From: Moraxellaceae bacterium
GTDB taxonomy: Bacteria > Pseudomonadota > Gammaproteobacteria > Pseudomonadales > Ketobacteraceae
Direction of reading: 5' to 3'
Assembly (NCBI GenBank): GCA_002402125.1
Contig: NVVG01000275.1
Coordinates: forward strand, 1-7,984
DNA: 7,984 nt
The notes under the pieces are model-generated. The model made no database searches. It worked only from the letters and a program-made list of their open reading frames with translations, and was not told the origin of the DNA. The translations under genes were made by a program, and so were the position numbers. Below are positions 7,212 to 7,984 of this stretch, in pieces. Position 1 is the stretch's first letter; every line of letters starts with the position of its first letter.

Positions 7212-7718
7212 TTACGGACAGTTGTGTCCATTTTTACCTTTTGGACATTTACATGGACATGGTTCGCTGTAATCAAAAATTTCTTGATCCACATCATGAA
7301 CTGTTCCGTCTTCTTTTACTCCATATAATATTAGTGTTCTACCGGGGCTGTTTTCAGAAGTAGTTTCTAAGGGAGAATACTGACCAATGGCTAGATAAAT
7401 TCCATCAATTTTACCGACCTTTTTTAAAAGAGTTATAACATGATCTATTGGAAAATAGAAACCATCAATAGCCTTACCATCTTTAGTTTCTAGTAGCACT
7501 GGATTTCTGGAGAGTATGGTTCCAGTGTGGGGGTCACGTGTTGAAGAATTATTTACATAGTTGTCGATTAATTCGTCCGCTACTTCGCGGTCAATGGGAC
7601 GTGAAGTGATATTGTGATCAATCAGCCCTAAATCAAATTTGTCTTGTTGGCTCAAGAAGCCAATTTCAGAATGCAGCATAATAAATAGTTTATAAGTTTC
7701 CACCAAACTACTCGTCAT
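7212..7718 (-). CDS. uncharacterised soluble protein with Cys-rich C-terminal tail
   Basis: A 168-residue protein with no signal peptide or membrane helix; I do not recognise a named family. The N-terminal half (about 1-60) looks helical and charged. The central part (about 64-150) mixes strands and helices, with GKAIDGFYFPIDHVITLLKK at 81-100, KIDGIYLAIGQYSP at 103-116 and TLILYGVKEDGTVHDVDQEI at 128-147. The protein ends in FDYSEPCPCKCPKGKNGHNCP, with Cys154, 156, 158 and 167 and His165, a plausible metal-binding or disulfide cluster. Similar-looking small proteins ending in an acidic/aromatic DY-x-x-PCP-x-C tail are, to my recollection, common hypotheticals in Bacteroidota, but I could not confirm homology. 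It is first in the four-gene cassette, 6 nt before the membrane protein. It could be a ligand-binding or accessory component of the signalling system. ATG at 7718 is used; a later ATG at 7679 is the alternative. Confidence 0.8.
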   Translation of the reverse strand: MTSSLVETYKLFIMLHSEIGFLSQQDKFDLGLIDHNITSRPIDREVADELIDNYVNNSSTRDPHTGTILSRNPVLLETKDGKAIDGFYFPIDHVITLLKKVGKIDGIYLAIGQYSPLETTSENSPGRTLILYGVKEDGTVHDVDQEIFDYSEPCPCKCPKGKNGHNCP

Positions 7719-7729
7719 TTAATCCAAAA

Positions 7730-7737
7730 CAAAACTA
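7730..7737 (-). promoter_or_regulatory. possible -7 promoter element of the signalling cassette
   Basis: On the minus strand this reads TAGTTTTG, an exact match to the Bacteroidetes -7 consensus TAnnTTTG, starting about 20 nt before the ATG at 7718. No TTG/TTTG -33 box is seen 17-23 nt further upstream. The implied leader would be only a few bases, so support is modest. Confidence 0.3.
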
Positions 7738-7801
7738 ATCAGTCGTTTATAGGGTTATTCCTGTTATCGAAAAGGAATTTTCCTATAGTGAATTTAGGAG
7801 A

Positions 7802-7819
7802 TATCATTCAATAATGATA
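7802..7819. repeat. 7-4-7 inverted repeat in the divergent intergenic region
   Basis: TATCATT and its exact reverse complement AATGATA are separated by four bases (CAAT). It lies about 84 bp upstream of the signalling-cassette start and about 43 bp upstream of the plus-strand secreted-protein start, the usual place for an operator serving one or both divergent units. A dimeric regulator such as the cassette's NarL-type protein could bind a site of this shape. AT-rich repeats this short also occur by chance. Confidence 0.3.
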
Positions 7820-7861
7820 GATCAATTTCAAGAGATTTGTTGAAACAAAAAACGCATTTCT

Positions 7862-7984
7862 ATGAAGTACTTAACCACACTCGCATTAGCCATTCTTTAC
7901 GTCTTGAATACGGTTCAAGCACAAGATTCATTAACAAATATTTACACCAAACTTCTTCTTGATGAAGCGACAAAAGATCATTTT
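7862..7984 (+). CDS. N-terminus of a secreted protein of unknown function (partial)
   Basis: Only 41 codons are visible and the frame remains open at the window edge. The ATG at 7862 begins MKYLTTLALAILYVLNTVQA, a clean Sec signal peptide with a Lys2 n-region, a hydrophobic core at 4-15 and a predicted signal peptidase I cut after VQA (residue 20). The mature protein then starts QDSLTNIYTKLLLDEATKDH. There is no lipobox cysteine, so it should be exported to the periplasm or beyond rather than lipidated. The family cannot be told from the 21 mature residues. It is transcribed divergently from the signalling cassette across a 143-bp gap, so it could be regulated by or related to that cassette, but this rests on position alone. 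Confidence 0.7.
   Translation, partial: MKYLTTLALAILYVLNTVQAQDSLTNIYTKLLLDEATKDHF

Noticed and set aside
7765..7790. Short inverted repeat AGGAA-TT-TTCCT in the right intergenic region
   Set aside because: Five-base arms in AT-rich DNA are expected by chance, and there is no link to a start, promoter element or T-run.

Overview
The window is a stretch of AT-rich bacterial chromosome (composition judged by eye, not counted). Its gene families and operon style point to Bacteroidota, most likely Flavobacteriia (a Fluviicola/Crocinitomicaceae-like genome is a guess). The evidence is a long-form LptF/LptG permease, a small START-like domain protein, a signal peptide ending VQA|QD, recognisable SD-poor starts, and one exact match to the Bacteroidetes -7 promoter motif TAnnTTTG. 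Nothing in the window looks like an insertion sequence, prophage, CRISPR array or RNA gene.

Left half (1-4122, minus strand): an apparent four-gene envelope operon, read right to left. The order is a START-like protein (4122-3733), an LptF/LptG-family lipopolysaccharide export permease (3693-2233), a GT4 glycosyltransferase that starts inside the permease stop codon by an ATGA overlap (2236-1055), and a second GT4 glycosyltransferase cut by the window edge (1041-1). Divergent to this operon, on the plus strand, lies an integral-membrane methyltransferase of the ICMT/PEMT fold (4193-4942). Its likely role is lipid A phosphate methylation. It is followed by a perfect 24-bp palindrome that could act as a terminator. 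Together these genes suggest an outer-membrane glycolipid region covering transport of LPS, sugar transfer and lipid modification.

Right half (5018-7718, minus strand): a tightly packed four-gene signalling cassette. It holds a 168-residue soluble protein of unknown function with a cysteine-rich tail, a polytopic membrane protein of unknown function with about eight membrane segments, a short HisKA_3 histidine kinase with one membrane helix and no sensor domain, and a NarL/FixJ-type response regulator. Spacings are 6 nt, ATGA overlap and ATGA overlap. The kinase has no sensory domain of its own, so the membrane protein, perhaps with the Cys-tail protein, is the obvious candidate input. This cassette is the best candidate for an undescribed system here.

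Right edge (7719-7984): a 143-bp divergent intergenic region carries a -7-like promoter element for the cassette and a 7-4-7 inverted repeat. Beyond it starts a plus-strand secreted protein, of which only the signal peptide and about 21 mature residues are visible.
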